Below, piece by piece: positions 5,581 to 6,489 of a DNA stretch of 6,489 bases. The translations under genes were made by a program, and so were the position numbers. The DNA is taken from positions 1-6,489 of the forward strand of contig JAKAGN010000162.1 in the NCBI GenBank assembly GCA_021815525.1, read 5' to 3'. A model generated the notes under the pieces. The model was given only the letters and a program-made list of their open reading frames with translations, did no database searches and was not told where the DNA came from. Positions within the stretch are counted from its first letter, which is position 1. Each line of letters begins with the position of its first letter. This stretch comes from Deltaproteobacteria bacterium. Its GTDB lineage: Bacteria > Desulfobacterota > Desulfobacteria > Desulfobacterales > Desulfatibacillaceae.

Positions 5581-5663
5581 GCAACCTGCGACAACGAAAA
5601 TCCCCGCCTTTCCAGAATGCGGATGATATCTTTCGCGGTAAGGCGCGGAAGCCGCTCGCTCAT
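5574..5663 (-). pseudogene. hicA: Truncated HicA toxin remnant
   Basis: The ATG overlaps the hicB stop by four bases (ATGA), the classic coupling of a hicBA pair. The frame encodes only 29 residues: MSERLPRLTAKDI, then IRILERRGFSLS, then QVAF and a stop. The first 25 residues match the N-terminus of HicA (YcfA, PF07927) mRNA interferases: basic start, T-A-K-D-I, helix, and RRGF. Full HicA is about 60-90 residues and continues with a GSH motif holding the catalytic His; all of this is missing. Similarity ends where the AT-rich island starts, so a deletion or insertion probably removed the rest. The toxin must be inactive unless the peptide has another role. The identification rests on a short stretch plus the operon position. 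Confidence 0.62.
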
Positions 5664-5884
5664 ACGGCCACCTGGACCGTGGTCAGGGCCAGGCTCTCCG
5701 GTGTCACGATATCCTCACCATCGGCTATGCGGTCCTCCACGTGAAGCCTTATGGCGTCTTCCAGGTTTTGACGGGCTTCCTCGTAGGTGTCGCCGCAGGT
5801 GTAGCAGCCCTGAAGCTCGGGACAGTAGGCAAAATATCCGTCCTTGTCCTTTTCGATCACGGCGGCGAAGCGATAGATTTTCAT
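5660..5884 (-). CDS. hicB: HicB family antitoxin, short form
   Basis: A 74-residue HicB-like protein (UPF0150 fold), normally the antitoxin that binds and blocks the HicA mRNA interferase. The core is clear: IYRFAAVIEKDKDGYFAYCPELQG (residues 3-26, shown as the family pattern of a beta strand, D-x-D-G-Y-F-A and C-P-E-L-x-G), then the helix TYEEARQNLEDAIRLHVED (33-51). The C-terminus, ESLALTTVQVAV, is short and has no ribbon-helix-helix or helix-turn-helix domain, so it belongs to the compact type that may not bind DNA itself. The ATG at 5884 has GAGGAA about 9 bases upstream. The gene overlaps the hicA remnant by four bases. With the toxin broken, it is an orphan antitoxin that could still neutralise a HicA encoded elsewhere; that is inference. 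Confidence 0.87.
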   Translation of the reverse strand: MKIYRFAAVIEKDKDGYFAYCPELQGCYTCGDTYEEARQNLEDAIRLHVEDRIADGEDIVTPESLALTTVQVAV

Positions 5885-5923
5885 GGCCCGATCTTCCTCG
5901 AACGTCGGTGAGGCATCCGTAAT

Positions 5924-5943
5924 TCCGCGTTACATTTCGCGGA
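5924..5943. promoter_or_regulatory. Small palindrome upstream of hicB
   Basis: TCCGCG (5924-5929) and CGCGGA (5938-5943) are perfect complements separated by eight bases, centred about 50 bases before the hicB start. Toxin-antitoxin operons are often autoregulated through such palindromes. This HicB lacks an obvious DNA-binding domain, and a 6-bp palindrome is common in GC-rich DNA, so the call is weak. Confidence 0.2.
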
Positions 5944-5975
5944 CCCGACAAGCCATGATACCGCCCTGGCATCCT

Positions 5976-6437
5976 TTAGTCAATGACGCGGAAGTAGAGG
6001 ATGTCCCTTATGGTGCCCTTCATCTCCTCGGCGAAGACGGGCGCGACCCGCGCGCCGATCCTGATGGGCCGCGCGTCGGATAGCTCCACGAAGTGCTGGA
6101 AGAGGGTGTCCGCGCCGTCGAAGCGGATGAAGCCGTAGCCGTAGGGAACCGGCTTCTGCTTGCCGGTTTCCGGGTCGATGAAGGCATAGCGCACGATGGT
6201 GTAGGTGCCTATGGTGCCCTGGGGCCCCACCTCCACAAACTCCGTATTCTCGCAGAAGCAGCCCCCGCAGACCTTCCTGGGCGGCACGTAGACCTTGCCG
6301 CACTTGGGGCACTTGATGCCCACGATGCGGCGATTTTCCTTCAGCTCCTGGAAGAACTTGCTTCCGTGAAGCCCCACCGCGTAGTTGAAGGGCTGGGCCT
6401 GGTCCGAGGAGATGATGAGGTGGTCGGCTCTTCCCAT
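5976..6437 (-). CDS. Zn-ribbon/OB-fold (DUF35) acyl-CoA-associated protein
   Basis: A 153-residue protein with the DUF35 layout. An N-terminal helix region (FNYAVGLHGSKFFQELKENR, about 17-36) is followed by a zinc ribbon with C43-P-K-C46 and C57-G-G-C60, then an OB-fold (about 65-150) with GTIGTYTIVRYAFIDPETG and YGFIRFDGADTLFQHFVEL. Such proteins bind acyl-CoA or serve as the obligatory small subunit of thiolase-like enzymes; BbsA with the thiolase BbsB in anaerobic toluene degradation is a known case. The start at 6437 is chosen because AAGGAG lies 7 bases upstream; the in-frame ATG at 6458 would include that site. The expected thiolase partner is not next to it on the downstream side, so it would have to lie off the right edge. 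The thiolase at 502-1791 is over 4 kb away. Family is certain, pathway is not. Confidence 0.92.
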   Translation of the reverse strand: MGRADHLIISSDQAQPFNYAVGLHGSKFFQELKENRRIVGIKCPKCGKVYVPPRKVCGGCFCENTEFVEVGPQGTIGTYTIVRYAFIDPETGKQKPVPYGYGFIRFDGADTLFQHFVELSDARPIRIGARVAPVFAEEMKGTIRDILYFRVID

Positions 6438-6489
6438 GTGTTTTCTCCTTGCGGTCAATTGTAGGGGCCAAGTTTACGGCACCCTTATA

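Noticed and set aside
5510..5582. Integron attC-like cores (GTTAGGC at 5515-5521 and GTTAGAA nearby) around the AT-rich gene
   Set aside because: GTTAGGC fits the core consensus, but the second site deviates, no paired inner sites or palindromic attC fold is present, and the first core lies within the start of the coding sequence.

Overview
The window is GC-rich, and the proteins with a clear family suggest an anaerobic member of the Desulfobacterota (old Deltaproteobacteria). The lineage call is an inference from gene content: a biosynthetic-type thiolase with an extra segment near the N-terminus, a Zn-ribbon/OB-fold (DUF35) protein of acyl-CoA metabolism, a family 9 glycosyltransferase with a C-terminal cysteine cluster, and dispersed palindromic intergenic repeats. 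No rRNA or tRNA is present to confirm it.

Layout, left to right. Positions 1-163 hold an imperfect inverted repeat and a terminator-like hairpin. A 59-residue two-helix membrane protein follows (164-343, minus), then a structured repeat (copy A, 391-514) that overlaps the stop codon of a thiolase gene (502-1791, minus). A 114-base divergent spacer separates the thiolase from a TANGO2/NRDE-family protein (1906-2679, plus). The TANGO2 gene converges on a family 9 glycosyltransferase (2849-4099, minus) across a spacer packed with hairpins. Upstream of the glycosyltransferase lies a second, inverted copy of the structured repeat (copy B, 4133-4259). Next come a PP2C-like phosphatase (4403-5230, minus), an AT-rich island carrying a small unknown gene (5301-5525, minus), a truncated hicA toxin remnant (5574-5663), an intact-looking hicB antitoxin gene (5660-5884), and a Zn-ribbon/OB-fold protein (5976-6437). 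All genes from 5976-6437 down to 2849-4099 are on the minus strand.

The genes do not form one obvious pathway. The thiolase and the DUF35 protein both belong to acyl-CoA chemistry but are not adjacent; the usual DUF35 partner, a thiolase-like gene, would lie outside the right edge if present. The hicBA locus looks decayed: the antitoxin remains, while the toxin frame ends after 29 codons where foreign-looking AT-rich DNA begins.

I see no convincing new defence or biosynthetic system. The most interesting signal is the pair of about 125-bp repeats. Each has terminal inverted arms that match within the copy but differ between copies, and the apical hairpin shows a compensatory base-pair change. 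This points to selection on, or a mechanism that maintains, a folded structure.
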